From positions 1-62,514 of the forward strand of contig JAUYUA010000055.1 of NCBI GenBank assembly GCA_030694935.1: DNA of 62,514 bases. The letters are read 5' to 3'. The position numbers and the translations under genes are program-made. Each line of letters opens with the position of its first letter. Within the stretch, counting starts at the first letter, position 1. The stretch is from Lutibacter sp. GTDB lineage: Bacteria; Bacteroidota; Bacteroidia; Flavobacteriales; Flavobacteriaceae. A model generated the notes under the pieces. That model worked only from the letters and a program-made list of their open reading frames with translations, had not been told where the DNA came from and ran no database searches. This document shows, in pieces, positions 44,006 through 53,032 of this stretch.

Positions 44006-45034
44006 ATGGGTTTTTTCGACTTTATGACTGAGGACATTGCAATTGATTTAGGCACTGCCAATACGCTTATTATTCATGAGGGCAAAGTGGTTGTCGACGA
44101 ACCTTCAATTGTTGCAAGAGACAGAAGCAGTGGGAAAATTATTGCGACTGGTAAAAAAGCCAGTTTAATGCAAGGTAAAACCCATGAAAACATTAAAACC
44201 ATTCGACCTTTAAAAGATGGCGTAATCGCCGATTTCGAAGCTTCGGAACAAATGATAAAAGAGTTCATAAAAAATATACCAAGCATTAAAAAACGCTTTT
44301 TTGCACCTTCATTGCGTATGGTTATTTGTATTCCTTCAGGAATTACAGAAGTTGAAAAACGTGCAGTAATTGACTCTGCAGAACACATGAACGCCAAAGA
44401 AATATTTTTAATTCATGAACCAATGGCTGCATCCATTGGTATTGGCATTGACATTATGCAGCCAAAAGGAAATATGATTATTGATATAGGAGGAGGAACA
44501 ACGGAAATTGCAGTAATCGCTTTGGGAGGTATTGTTTGTGATAAATCCATTAAAGTTGCCGGTGATGTTTTTACCAACGACATTTCTTATTATATGAGAA
44601 CACAACATAATTTATATGTTGGGGAACGCACTGCTGAAAGAATAAAAATTCAGGTTGGCGCCGCTACGGAAGATTTAGAAGTTCCGCCGGAAGATATGCT
44701 TGTTCAAGGGCGTGATTTATTGAGCGGAAAACCAAAACAAGTTCAGGTTTCTTATAGAGAAATTGCAAAAGCATTGGACAAATCTATTTTGCGAATTGAA
44801 GATGCCGTGATGGAAACATTGTCAAAAACACCACCCGAATTGGCAGCCGACATTTACAATACCGGAATTTATTTGGCCGGAGGAGGATCAATGCTTCGCG
44901 GGTTGGACAAACGTTTGTCGAGAAAAACAGATTTACCGGTGTACATTGCTGAAGACCCTTTAAGAGCCGTAGTTAGAGGTACAGGAATTGCATTGAAAGA
45001 TCTTGAAAAATATAAAAATGTATTAATGAAATAG
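44006..45034 (+). CDS. mreB: rod-shape actin homologue MreB
   Basis: 342 residues. Phosphate 1 AIDLGTANTLI, connect 1 and phosphate 2 MIIDIGGGTTEIAVIALGG, adenosine GIYLAGGGSMLRGL. Directs side-wall synthesis with MreC, MreD, PBP2 and RodA, all encoded next in order. Confidence 0.97.
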   Translation: MGFFDFMTEDIAIDLGTANTLIIHEGKVVVDEPSIVARDRSSGKIIATGKKASLMQGKTHENIKTIRPLKDGVIADFEASEQMIKEFIKNIPSIKKRFFAPSLRMVICIPSGITEVEKRAVIDSAEHMNAKEIFLIHEPMAASIGIGIDIMQPKGNMIIDIGGGTTEIAVIALGGIVCDKSIKVAGDVFTNDISYYMRTQHNLYVGERTAERIKIQVGAATEDLEVPPEDMLVQGRDLLSGKPKQVQVSYREIAKALDKSILRIEDAVMETLSKTPPELAADIYNTGIYLAGGGSMLRGLDKRLSRKTDLPVYIAEDPLRAVVRGTGIALKDLEKYKNVLMK

Positions 45035-45054
45035 GTTAATTTTCTATTGTTTAT

Positions 45055-45885
45055 ATGCGGCAAATCATTTATTTTATTAAAAAATTCAGATACTTTCTGC
45101 TGTTTATAGTTTTAGAAACGTTGGCTTTTATTGTGATTGTTCAAGACCGATCTTATCATCAAAGTAAATTTGTCAATTCCGCCAACGCCATTACCGGCGG
45201 TTTTTATAATAAAGCAAACTCCGTAAGTGCATTTTTTCATTTAAAAAAGGACAATCAACTTTTAAGTGAAGAAAATGCGCGTTTAAAAAACCTGTTGGAT
45301 GCAAAAGAAAATAAGTTTGATTTAGACAGTTTCACCGTTAAAGACACCTCCCAGTATTTTCAAAAATATGACTATTCAGTGGCGAAAGTCATCAATAATA
45401 ATTTCACCAAAAGGAATAATTTTTTAACGATAAACAAAGGCGCTAAATATGGATTGGCTCCTGATTTGGGAGTTATAAACAGCAAAGGAATTATTGGCGT
45501 CATAAAAAATGTATCTTCAAATTACGCAAATGTGCTCTCTATACTAAATACCAATTCAAAAATTAATGTGCGCCTAAAAAACAGCAATCATTTTGGTACC
45601 TTGGTTTGGGATGGGAAAGATTATAACATCACACAAATAATAGATATTCCAAGGCAAGCGTTGGTTAAAGCAGGCGACACCATTATTACCGGAGGAAAAT
45701 CGGCGATTTTTCCTGAGGGCATTGCAGTTGGCGTAGTAAAAGATTTTAAATATGAACAAAACAAATATCAAATCATTAATGTTATGTTATTTAATGATAT
45801 GAGCGCTATTGGTGAAGTTCAGATTGTTAAAAATCTTCACAAGGATGAACAAATAATTCTTGAACAAAGCGTTGTAAATGAATAA
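45055..45885 (+). CDS. mreC: rod-shape protein MreC
   Basis: 276 residues: a membrane span at 12-29 (YFLLFIVLETLAFIVIVQ), a coiled coil with KKDNQLLSEENARLKNLLDAK and two beta domains (FLTINKGAKYGLAPDLGVINSKGIIGVIKNVSSNYANVLSIL). Periplasmic scaffold of the elongasome. Overlaps mreD by 8 bases. Confidence 0.94.
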   Translation: MRQIIYFIKKFRYFLLFIVLETLAFIVIVQDRSYHQSKFVNSANAITGGFYNKANSVSAFFHLKKDNQLLSEENARLKNLLDAKENKFDLDSFTVKDTSQYFQKYDYSVAKVINNNFTKRNNFLTINKGAKYGLAPDLGVINSKGIIGVIKNVSSNYANVLSILNTNSKINVRLKNSNHFGTLVWDGKDYNITQIIDIPRQALVKAGDTIITGGKSAIFPEGIAVGVVKDFKYEQNKYQIINVMLFNDMSAIGEVQIVKNLHKDEQIILEQSVVNE

Positions 45886-46384
45886 TATAGCATTAAATAA
45901 CGCCATTCGATTTATAGGGCTTTTGTTTTTACAGGTATTTATTTTAAACCATGTAAATATATTCGGATATATAAATCCGATGGTTTATATTGCTTGGGTA
46001 TTTTTATATCCTGTTAGAAAAACAAGGAGTTTATTTTTGATTCTGAGTTTTTTGTTGGGAATTTCAATAGACTTTTTTTCCGATTCTGGAGGTATAAATG
46101 CTTTCGCCATCACATTTATTGCCTATTTTAGGCTTCCTATATTAATGGCTGTTTTAAGAAAATCGGATCTTGATTATGGGCAATTCAATTTAAAAACACT
46201 ATCGGCCAATAAAATTATTTTATTTATTGCTATCTTAACTTTTATCCATCATTTCATCGTTTTTAGCGTGGAATATTTTAGTTTTAGCGAACTCTTAAAC
46301 ATTGTTTCAAGAACGGTTTTTACAGGGATTTTTACCATACTCATAAGTTTTTTGGGAATTACACTGTTCACCAAAAGGAAATAG
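45878..46384 (+). CDS. mreD: rod-shape protein MreD
   Basis: 168 residues with about five membrane spans, between mreC and mrdA. MreD is weakly conserved; position and topology support the call. Confidence 0.88.
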   Translation: MNNIALNNAIRFIGLLFLQVFILNHVNIFGYINPMVYIAWVFLYPVRKTRSLFLILSFLLGISIDFFSDSGGINAFAITFIAYFRLPILMAVLRKSDLDYGQFNLKTLSANKIILFIAILTFIHHFIVFSVEYFSFSELLNIVSRTVFTGIFTILISFLGITLFTKRK

Positions 46385-46473
46385 ATGAAACACTTTATAC
46401 AAAATATTTTGACATTTAGAAGTATGAATATCAGCATTCCGTTGTACCTTTCAAAATCAATAAAAACAATCAG

Positions 46474-46580
46474 ATGAAACGAGCCATAACAAATTTTGAT
46501 ATACATGAGAATGATTAATGGCGACCTGCCTGCCGGCAGGCAGGCTGCATCTGTACCAATAAAAAATAAAATATAATCAG
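46474..46580 (+). repeat. 'MKRAITNFD' element, copy 4 (before mrdA)
   Basis: 107 bases. Small frame MKRAITNFDIHEND, stop TAA. Central palindrome CCTGCCTGCCGGCAGGCAGG (46525-46544), then CTGCATCTGTACCAATAAAA and the end at the mrdA ATG. AATCAGATGAAACG occurs exactly at both ends (46468-46481 and 46575-46588). The 89 bases between mreD and this copy hold a very degenerate similar stretch (ATGAAACACTTTATACAAAA). Confidence 0.82.
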
Positions 46581-48416
46581 ATGAAACGCACTGGCTTATT
46601 GTCTTTTTTAATTATTTTTATAGGAATCATCTACATTTTAAGGTTGTTTTATTTGCAAGTTTTAGACAATACTTTTAACACCCCAACACTTAACAATTCG
46701 GCAGTTAAAGTGATGTACGACTATCCGGAAAGAGGGTATGTTTTTGACAGAAATGGGATTTTGTTGGTTGCCAACCAACTATCATACGATATAATGGTTA
46801 TTCCCAGAGAAGTAAAACCTATGGACACCATCGCATTTTGCGCACTGCTTAAAATTACAAAAGAAGAATTTATTGAAAAAATTGAAAGGGCTTCACGCTA
46901 TTCCACCAGAATACCTTCTACATTTTTACAGCAAGTTTCAAAAGACGATTATGCGTCCTTGCAAGAAATATTGTATAAGTTTAAAGGATTTTATATTCAA
47001 AAACGTTCATTGCGAGAGTATCCAAAAAATTCTGCGGCAAATGTGTTGGGCTATATCAGTGAAGTAAATGAGGCAATGATCAACAACAATCCAAAATACC
47101 ATTTGGGCGAATTAATTGGTACGGCCGGCGTTGAGAAATCTTATGAAGAGGTGCTGAGAGGAACAAAAGGGGTTAAATTTATTCAGCGTGATCGGTTTAA
47201 TAAAGAAATAGGCTCCTTTAAGAACGGATTGTATGATACGCTTCCAATTTCAGGAAATGACATTACCTTAACCATTGATGCCGTACTTCAGCAATACGGT
47301 GAAGCTTTGATGGCAAATAAACGAGGCGGCATTGTGGCAATTGAACCATCAACAGGTGAAATTTTGGCCATGGTTTCCATGCCAACGTATGATCCAAATT
47401 TAATGGTGGGCAGAGATCGTTCTAAAAATTTTACTAAATTGTACCTCGATAGTGTTAGTAAGCCATTGTTGGATAGAGGCTTACAGGCTCAATATCCGCC
47501 AGGTTCGCCTTTTAAAGTGATATCGGCTTTGGTAGCCTTGCAGGAAAATGTAATCAACACAGGATCTTCCATCCAATGTTTTGGGGGCTATAAATATGGA
47601 TCGGGAAAGGGTTCCTTTATGAGATGTCACTGTGAAACTGGCGGAAGTAGGGTTGACTTAAACGTGGCGATTTACCGTTCCTGCAATAGCTATTTTGCAA
47701 CAGCTTATAGAAAAGTGATAGATAAATTTCCTACGCCAACAGAAGGGGTAAACGTTTGGGGCAAGCACGCGGAAAGTTTTGGTCTGGGAAATTATTTAGA
47801 CAATGATTTGTCTGTTGGGCAAAAAGGAAATATACCGAACGGAAATTTGTACAATAAAATTTATCCTAACGGAAGATGGCGCTCTACTGCAACCATATCT
47901 AATGCAATTGGACAAGGCGAAGTACTAACTACACCAATTCAATTGGCGAATATGACTGCGGCAATTGCAAATGAAGGGTTTTATTATATTCCCCATATTG
48001 CAAAAAAAATTAAAGGGAAACCGTTGGATAAGAAATTTACCACACCCATTTACACCACCATAGACAAAAAGCATTTCAAACCTGTGATAGAAGGTTTGTT
48101 CGATGTATTTGAAAATCCGAGAGGAACAGCAAGAGGATCTCGGGTAGAAGGATTAGAGATAAGCGGTAAAACCGGAACATCAGAAAACCCGCACGGACAA
48201 GACCATTCCATATTTATTGCTTTTGCGCCAAAAGACAATCCGAAAATTGCCATCGCCGTTTTTGTTGAAAATGGTTATTGGGGATCTCGCTGGGCGGGTC
48301 CAATTGCAACGTTAATGATTGAAAAATATTTAACAGGTAAAATTGGAAGGCCATTGGTTGAAGAAAGCATGATGAAAGGAAGTATTCAGGAAGAATATGA
48401 CAAACAATTAAAATAA
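46581..48416 (+). CDS. mrdA: elongation transpeptidase PBP2
   Basis: 611 residues: one membrane span, dimerisation domain (RGYVFDRNGILLVANQLSYDI), and transpeptidase with SxxK SPFK in PPGSPFKVISALVA, SCN in YRSCNSYFATA, KTG in SGKTGTSENPHG. It cross-links side-wall peptidoglycan with RodA, next downstream. Confidence 0.95.
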   Translation: MKRTGLLSFLIIFIGIIYILRLFYLQVLDNTFNTPTLNNSAVKVMYDYPERGYVFDRNGILLVANQLSYDIMVIPREVKPMDTIAFCALLKITKEEFIEKIERASRYSTRIPSTFLQQVSKDDYASLQEILYKFKGFYIQKRSLREYPKNSAANVLGYISEVNEAMINNNPKYHLGELIGTAGVEKSYEEVLRGTKGVKFIQRDRFNKEIGSFKNGLYDTLPISGNDITLTIDAVLQQYGEALMANKRGGIVAIEPSTGEILAMVSMPTYDPNLMVGRDRSKNFTKLYLDSVSKPLLDRGLQAQYPPGSPFKVISALVALQENVINTGSSIQCFGGYKYGSGKGSFMRCHCETGGSRVDLNVAIYRSCNSYFATAYRKVIDKFPTPTEGVNVWGKHAESFGLGNYLDNDLSVGQKGNIPNGNLYNKIYPNGRWRSTATISNAIGQGEVLTTPIQLANMTAAIANEGFYYIPHIAKKIKGKPLDKKFTTPIYTTIDKKHFKPVIEGLFDVFENPRGTARGSRVEGLEISGKTGTSENPHGQDHSIFIAFAPKDNPKIAIAVFVENGYWGSRWAGPIATLMIEKYLTGKIGRPLVEESMMKGSIQEEYDKQLK

Positions 48417-48426
48417 TCCATAAAAG

Positions 48427-49704
48427 TTGAGAAGCAGAAAAGACAATATATTTCTTGGAATTGATTGGATCTTGGTCTTATTTTATTTCGTTTTCATCTT
48501 TTTAGGGTGGATTAATATCTATGCGGCAACCATTAGTGAAAATCAGTTCGATTTACTAAATTTTACAACCGAGTATGGAAAACAACTTATTTGGATAGGG
48601 TTTAGTATTCCAATAATCTTACTTATTTTAATGTTTGAGGCCAAATTTTACGAAAAATACGCAGTTATTATTTATGTGAGTTTTCTGGCATTGCTTGCAG
48701 GACTTTTTGTTTTTGGCAAAAACATAAATGGATCGACCTCATGGTACGCTATAGGAAATTTCAGCCTTCAGCCATCAGAATTTGCAAAAGCCGCAACAGC
48801 ATTGGCAATTGCCAAATTGGTGAGTGATAAAATGTTTAACTTAAAGAAGTTGAGCACGCAAATGCAGGCATTGTTGCTCTTGTTTTTCCCTGCAATTCTA
48901 ATAATTTTACAACCCGATCCCGGTTCGGCATTGGTTTATGGCGCTTTTATTTTTGTATTGTATAGAGAAGGATTGCCATTTTATTACATAACAGTAGGCT
49001 TTATCGCCTTATTTCTTTTTGTGATTACCCTAATTTTAGGCTACCAAGTAACACTCATAAGTTCGCTGGTATTGTTTATTTGTATCCTTCTGTATTTTAT
49101 TTTCTACAGACCAAGGGCTTTTAGAAAAGGATGGATTAAAATAATTGGGATATATCTAATGTCGGCTTTGTTTATTTTTAGTGTCGATTTGGTTTTTAAC
49201 CATGTGTTTAAACAACATCACCGAGATCGATTTAACATCATCCTTGGCAAAACTGTAGATATGAAAGGTGTTGGTTATAACACCAGGCAATCGGTTACCA
49301 CAATTGCTTCAGGAGGTTTTTTTGGCAAAGGATTTTTAGAAGGGGAACGAACACAAGGGAATTTTGTGCCAGCGCAAACAACGGATTATATATTTACGAC
49401 TGTTGGTGAAGAATGGGGATTTGTGGGCAGCGCGTTTGTCATTCTATTATTTATGGCTTTTTTACTTAGAATTATCAATAGGGCAGAACAGCAAAAAGCC
49501 AAATTCAGCCGAATTTATGGGTACAGCATTGTTGCCATATTTTTTATGCATTTTGTTATCAATATAGGAATGGTTATAGGATTGGTTCCGACTATTGGCA
49601 TCCCATTGCCGTTTTTTAGCTATGGAGGATCGGCGCTTTGGGGATTTACAGTGCTGCTTTTTATCTTTATCAGACTCGATGCCAACAAAACGTATGAGTG
49701 GTAG
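48427..49704 (+). CDS. rodA: elongation glycan polymerase RodA (SEDS)
   Basis: 425 residues, about ten spans. SEDS motifs: FSLQPSEFAKAATALAIAKLV, QPDPGSALVY, QTTDYIFTTVGEEWGFVG, and GLVPTIGIPLPFFSYGGSALW. TTG start 10 bases after mrdA; there is no ATG that keeps the first span. Confidence 0.94.
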   Translation: MRSRKDNIFLGIDWILVLFYFVFIFLGWINIYAATISENQFDLLNFTTEYGKQLIWIGFSIPIILLILMFEAKFYEKYAVIIYVSFLALLAGLFVFGKNINGSTSWYAIGNFSLQPSEFAKAATALAIAKLVSDKMFNLKKLSTQMQALLLLFFPAILIILQPDPGSALVYGAFIFVLYREGLPFYYITVGFIALFLFVITLILGYQVTLISSLVLFICILLYFIFYRPRAFRKGWIKIIGIYLMSALFIFSVDLVFNHVFKQHHRDRFNIILGKTVDMKGVGYNTRQSVTTIASGGFFGKGFLEGERTQGNFVPAQTTDYIFTTVGEEWGFVGSAFVILLFMAFLLRIINRAEQQKAKFSRIYGYSIVAIFFMHFVINIGMVIGLVPTIGIPLPFFSYGGSALWGFTVLLFIFIRLDANKTYEW

Positions 49705-49735
49705 GAATTTCTATCAAAATTGAAATTATCCAAAA

Positions 49736-49772
49736 TAAAAAAGCATCCAGAATATGGATGCTTTTTTATTTT
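49736..49772. terminator. bidirectional terminator between rodA and rpsT
   Basis: AAAAAAGCATCC-AGAATAT-GGATGCTTTTTT with A-run and T-run on either side; serves the convergent rodA (+) and rpsT (-). Confidence 0.88.
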
Positions 49773-49786
49773 GTAGTTTAAAAATT

Positions 49787-50038
49787 TTATAATGCAGCAA
49801 CGTGCTTAGCCAATTTAGATTTTAAGTTACCCGCTTTATTTTTGTGGATAACATTCTTTTTAGCTAATTTATCTAGCATTGATACTACTTTTGGAAATAA
49901 CGCTACAGCTTCTTCCTTTTCGGTCGCAGCACGTAAGTTTCTAACAGCATTACGAGTTGTTTTATGCTGATATTTATTTCTTAATTGCTTGGCGCGATTG
50001 CTTCTGATTCTCTTTAATGCTGACTTGTGATTTGCCAT
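49787..50038 (-). CDS. rpsT: 30S ribosomal protein S20
   Basis: 83 residues, [24 protein letters not shown] at the start and helical Lys-rich remainder. It lies 23 bases downstream of tRNA-Glu on the same strand and probably shares its transcript. Confidence 0.96.
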   Translation of the reverse strand: MANHKSALKRIRSNRAKQLRNKYQHKTTRNAVRNLRAATEKEEAVALFPKVVSMLDKLAKKNVIHKNKAGNLKSKLAKHVAAL

Positions 50039-50061
50039 TTTTATTTTTTTTAACTTTTTTG

Positions 50062-50133
50062 TAGTCCGTAGGGGAATCGAACCCCTGTTACCAGGATGAA
50101 AACCTGGCGTCCTAACCCCTAGACGAACGGACC
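50062..50133 (-). tRNA. tRNA-Glu (anticodon TTC)
   Basis: 72 bases on the minus strand: acceptor GGTCCGT/ACGGACT, anticodon stem CCAGG/CCTGG with loop TTTTCAT (anticodon TTC), T stem AGGGG/CCCCT with TTCGATT loop. Discriminator A; CCA not encoded. Confidence 0.95.
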
Positions 50134-50175
50134 ATTATGTATTTATTAACAAACGTTATTTTGTCAATGCGGATG

Positions 50176-50204
50176 CAAAAATACAACTATTTTCTACACC
50201 ACAA
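50176..50204 (-). promoter_or_regulatory. promoter TTG-N18-TATTTTTG for tRNA-Glu and rpsT
   Basis: On the minus strand -33 TTG at 50202-50204 and an exact -7 box at 50176-50183, about 43 bases before the tRNA 5' end. Confidence 0.6.
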
Positions 50205-50221
50205 AATATTTTTTAAAAAAA

Positions 50222-51700
50222 TTAGTAAGCTTTTGCAAATAATACTCTTTGAGTCGACTTTTCCCCAGTAAATACGCACTTTCCTTCTTCAATTTTATTA
50301 TTTAAAGGGATGCATCTTATCGTTGCTTTTGTTAAATCTTTAATTTTTTCTTCCGTTTCAGGAGTGCCATCCCAATGCGCTGAAATAAATCCGCCCTTAG
50401 TTTCCAACACTTCTTTAAATTCTTCCAATGAATTGACTTCGGTGATATGTGTTTCTCTGTAATTTAGCGCTTTTTGATATAAATTATCTTGAATTTCTTT
50501 TAGTGTTTTTTCAACGTATTCAACAACAGTGTCTTGGGAAATGTTTTGTTTTTCAAGCGTGTCTCTGCGCGCAATTTCCAAAGTGCCATTTTCTAAATCA
50601 TTTGGGCCCATGGCAATTCTTAAAGGCACACCTTTAAGTTCGTATTCAGCAAATTTCCAGCCTGGTTTGTAGGCAGTTCGGTCGTCGTATTTTACGGAAA
50701 TTCCCTTTTTACGCAATTCGGCAACAATTTCATTAATTTTGACTGAAATGGCGTCTAATTGCTCATCGGTCTTATGAATTGGAATAATTACGACTTGAAT
50801 CGGCGCAAGATTTGGAGGCAATACCAAACCTAAGTCATCGGAATGCGTCATAATTAAAGCGCCTATCAATCGTGTGGAAACACCCCAGGAAGTTGCCCAA
50901 ACGTATTCTTGTTTTCCTTCTTTTGAAGTAAATTTCACATCAAATGCTTTTGCGAAATTTTGGCCTAAAAAGTGAGAAGTTCCTGCTTGCAATGCTTTTC
51001 CGTCTTGCATGAGTCCTTCAATGCAATAGGTTTCCAAGGCGCCGGCAAATCGTTCACTTTCGGTTTTTAAACCTTTTATCACGGGCATTGCCATAAAATT
51101 TTCGGCAAAATTGCCATAAACATCTAAAATCAATTCCGCTTCTTTTATCGCTTCCGTTTCTAAAGCATGCGCAGTATGGCCTTCTTGCCATAAAAATTCT
51201 GCAGTACGCAAAAATAAACGGGTACGCATTTCCCAGCGCACCACATTCGCCCATTGATTGATCAATAGCGGTAAATCACGGTACGACTGAATCCATCCTT
51301 TATAAGTACTCCAAATAATGGCCTCACTTGTAGGTCGCACAATCAATTCTTCTTCCAGTTTGGCATTTGGGTCAACCATCAATTTCCCTGGCTTGTCCGG
51401 ATCGTTTTTTAATCGATAATGTGTCACAACGGCACATTCTTTGGCAAACCCTTCCGCATTCTTCTCTTCAGCTTCAAACATACTTCTAGGGACAAAAAGG
51501 GGGAAGTAGGCGTTTTCGTGTCCAGTTTCCTTAAACATTCTGTCCAATTCTGCTTGCATTTTTTCCCAAATTGCATAGCCGTAAGGTTTGATGACCATGC
51601 AGCCTCTAACGCCCGAGTTTTCTGCTAAATTTGCCTTAACCACAAGTTCATTATACCACTTGGAATAGTCGGTTTCTCTCTTTGTTAAATTCTTGCTCAT
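50222..51700 (-). CDS. proS: prolyl-tRNA synthetase, eukaryote/archaeal-like short type
   Basis: 492 residues. Class II motifs in order: motif 1 [17 protein letters not shown], motif 2 [24 protein letters not shown], motif 3 [16 protein letters not shown]. There is no editing insertion between motifs 2 and 3, which marks the type without the INS domain, plus a C-terminal zinc-like domain ending in AKAY, as in archaeal and eukaryotic ProRS. Start taken as ATG 51700; a TTG at 51706 is less likely. Confidence 0.95.
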   Translation of the reverse strand: MSKNLTKRETDYSKWYNELVVKANLAENSGVRGCMVIKPYGYAIWEKMQAELDRMFKETGHENAYFPLFVPRSMFEAEEKNAEGFAKECAVVTHYRLKNDPDKPGKLMVDPNAKLEEELIVRPTSEAIIWSTYKGWIQSYRDLPLLINQWANVVRWEMRTRLFLRTAEFLWQEGHTAHALETEAIKEAELILDVYGNFAENFMAMPVIKGLKTESERFAGALETYCIEGLMQDGKALQAGTSHFLGQNFAKAFDVKFTSKEGKQEYVWATSWGVSTRLIGALIMTHSDDLGLVLPPNLAPIQVVIIPIHKTDEQLDAISVKINEIVAELRKKGISVKYDDRTAYKPGWKFAEYELKGVPLRIAMGPNDLENGTLEIARRDTLEKQNISQDTVVEYVEKTLKEIQDNLYQKALNYRETHITEVNSLEEFKEVLETKGGFISAHWDGTPETEEKIKDLTKATIRCIPLNNKIEEGKCVFTGEKSTQRVLFAKAY

Positions 51701-51805
51701 ATTCAAAAGTTTGGCATAAATATTGCGCCTATTTTAATGAAAATTATTAATTTGGACAAAATTAGTTTTTTTTAAATAGTTCAACAATAAAAACCACAAC
51801 TGATT

Positions 51806-52999
51806 ATGAAAACTTCAATAATAATTAACCGAAAAAACTTACAAATTGGCATTGTATTGGTGTTAATTTTCAGTTTTAATTCTTGTGGCACTTATCAAAG
51901 TGCTTACAATGGTGACGATGACGGCATCTATGCTTCAAATAATCAAACCAGAAATGAAGTGGTAATTGTTGAAAATCAATCTAATTTTGATCAAAATTAT
52001 TTTTCAAAACAGCTGGAAGATCTACAAAATTTAAAACAAGAAGATACTTTTACGGATATTGACGGTTATTATTATGATGACAATGCCGTTCAAGATGATC
52101 AATTATACACAAACTACAATGAGCCTTGGGGTTATGATGGCGATGTTGTAATTAACATTAACAGCGGTTATGGCTATATGAGCCCTAGTTATTATTGGTA
52201 CAACCCATTTTACGAACCTTATTACAATTATTATCCATATTATTACAATCCTTGGAGATTCAACTATTACAATCCATATTATTCTTATGGATACAGCCCT
52301 TACTATTATGGCAATTTCTACAATCCATATTATTCTAATTATTATAACAATTATCCTAACTATTATGACAGATATGAAAGTTATGGAAAAAGAACAAGCC
52401 GAAATACAGGAATTAGGTCTGATAATAATGCGAATTTATCAAATATAAGCAGAAGAAGCAGTACAATAAACAATTCGGCAAGAGGAAATGTCAATACTTC
52501 CAGCAGAAGATCTACCGATGGCAATTTAAACAGAAGCAACAATAACTACAGAAACAATACGATTGACAGACAACCAACAAGATTAAATAATACCATTCAA
52601 AGAGGTTCAAATAATAATACAATACAAAGATCTTCATCAACCAGGAGAAATTCATCATATAATTTTTCGCCGGTCAATGTGAACAGAGCAACATCGGTAA
52701 ATCCAAACCAAAATTCAATAATTAGGGTGAATCCTAATTATTCCGGAAATCAAAATTCCGGCGCCACTCAAAATAACGTAAGAAGAGAAAACACTGCAAA
52801 TAACGTTAGGGCCGAAAATTACACCAATACAGTTAGACGAGAATCTAATACAAATACAAATAATAATTCCTCTAACACAAGAAGTTCCGGAAATGAAAAT
52901 TCTTCTGTAAACAGAAGCTCAAATTCTGAAAGCAGAAGCAGTTCGTCGCAATCATCTTCTTCAAGTTCATCAACAAGAAGCAATTCAAGAAGAGATTAA
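51806..52999 (+). CDS. Tyr/Asn-rich lipoprotein, unknown
   Basis: 397 residues. Lipoprotein signal peptide (IGIVLVLIFSFNSC, lipid Cys at 27). An acidic segment follows, then a block at about 110-190 with many Y, N and P (PYYNYYPYYYNPW, NPYYSYGYSPYYYG) and a Ser/Asn/Arg-rich low-complexity tail. No enzymatic motif. Probably surface-exposed or periplasmic; the tail looks disordered. Its neighbour is a FadL-type porin 33 bases downstream. Confidence 0.75.
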   Translation: MKTSIIINRKNLQIGIVLVLIFSFNSCGTYQSAYNGDDDGIYASNNQTRNEVVIVENQSNFDQNYFSKQLEDLQNLKQEDTFTDIDGYYYDDNAVQDDQLYTNYNEPWGYDGDVVININSGYGYMSPSYYWYNPFYEPYYNYYPYYYNPWRFNYYNPYYSYGYSPYYYGNFYNPYYSNYYNNYPNYYDRYESYGKRTSRNTGIRSDNNANLSNISRRSSTINNSARGNVNTSSRRSTDGNLNRSNNNYRNNTIDRQPTRLNNTIQRGSNNNTIQRSSSTRRNSSYNFSPVNVNRATSVNPNQNSIIRVNPNYSGNQNSGATQNNVRRENTANNVRAENYTNTVRRESNTNTNNNSSNTRSSGNENSSVNRSSNSESRSSSSQSSSSSSSTRSNSRRD

Positions 53000-53032
53000 T
53001 AAAACATTTAGGTTTAAACAATTCGAATAAAT

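Noticed and set aside
46385-46477. 30-codon frame MKHFIQNILTFRSMN... after mreD
   Set aside because: Starts one base after the mreD stop but resembles a worn-down copy of the MKRAITNFD element, not a gene; too divergent to list as a copy.
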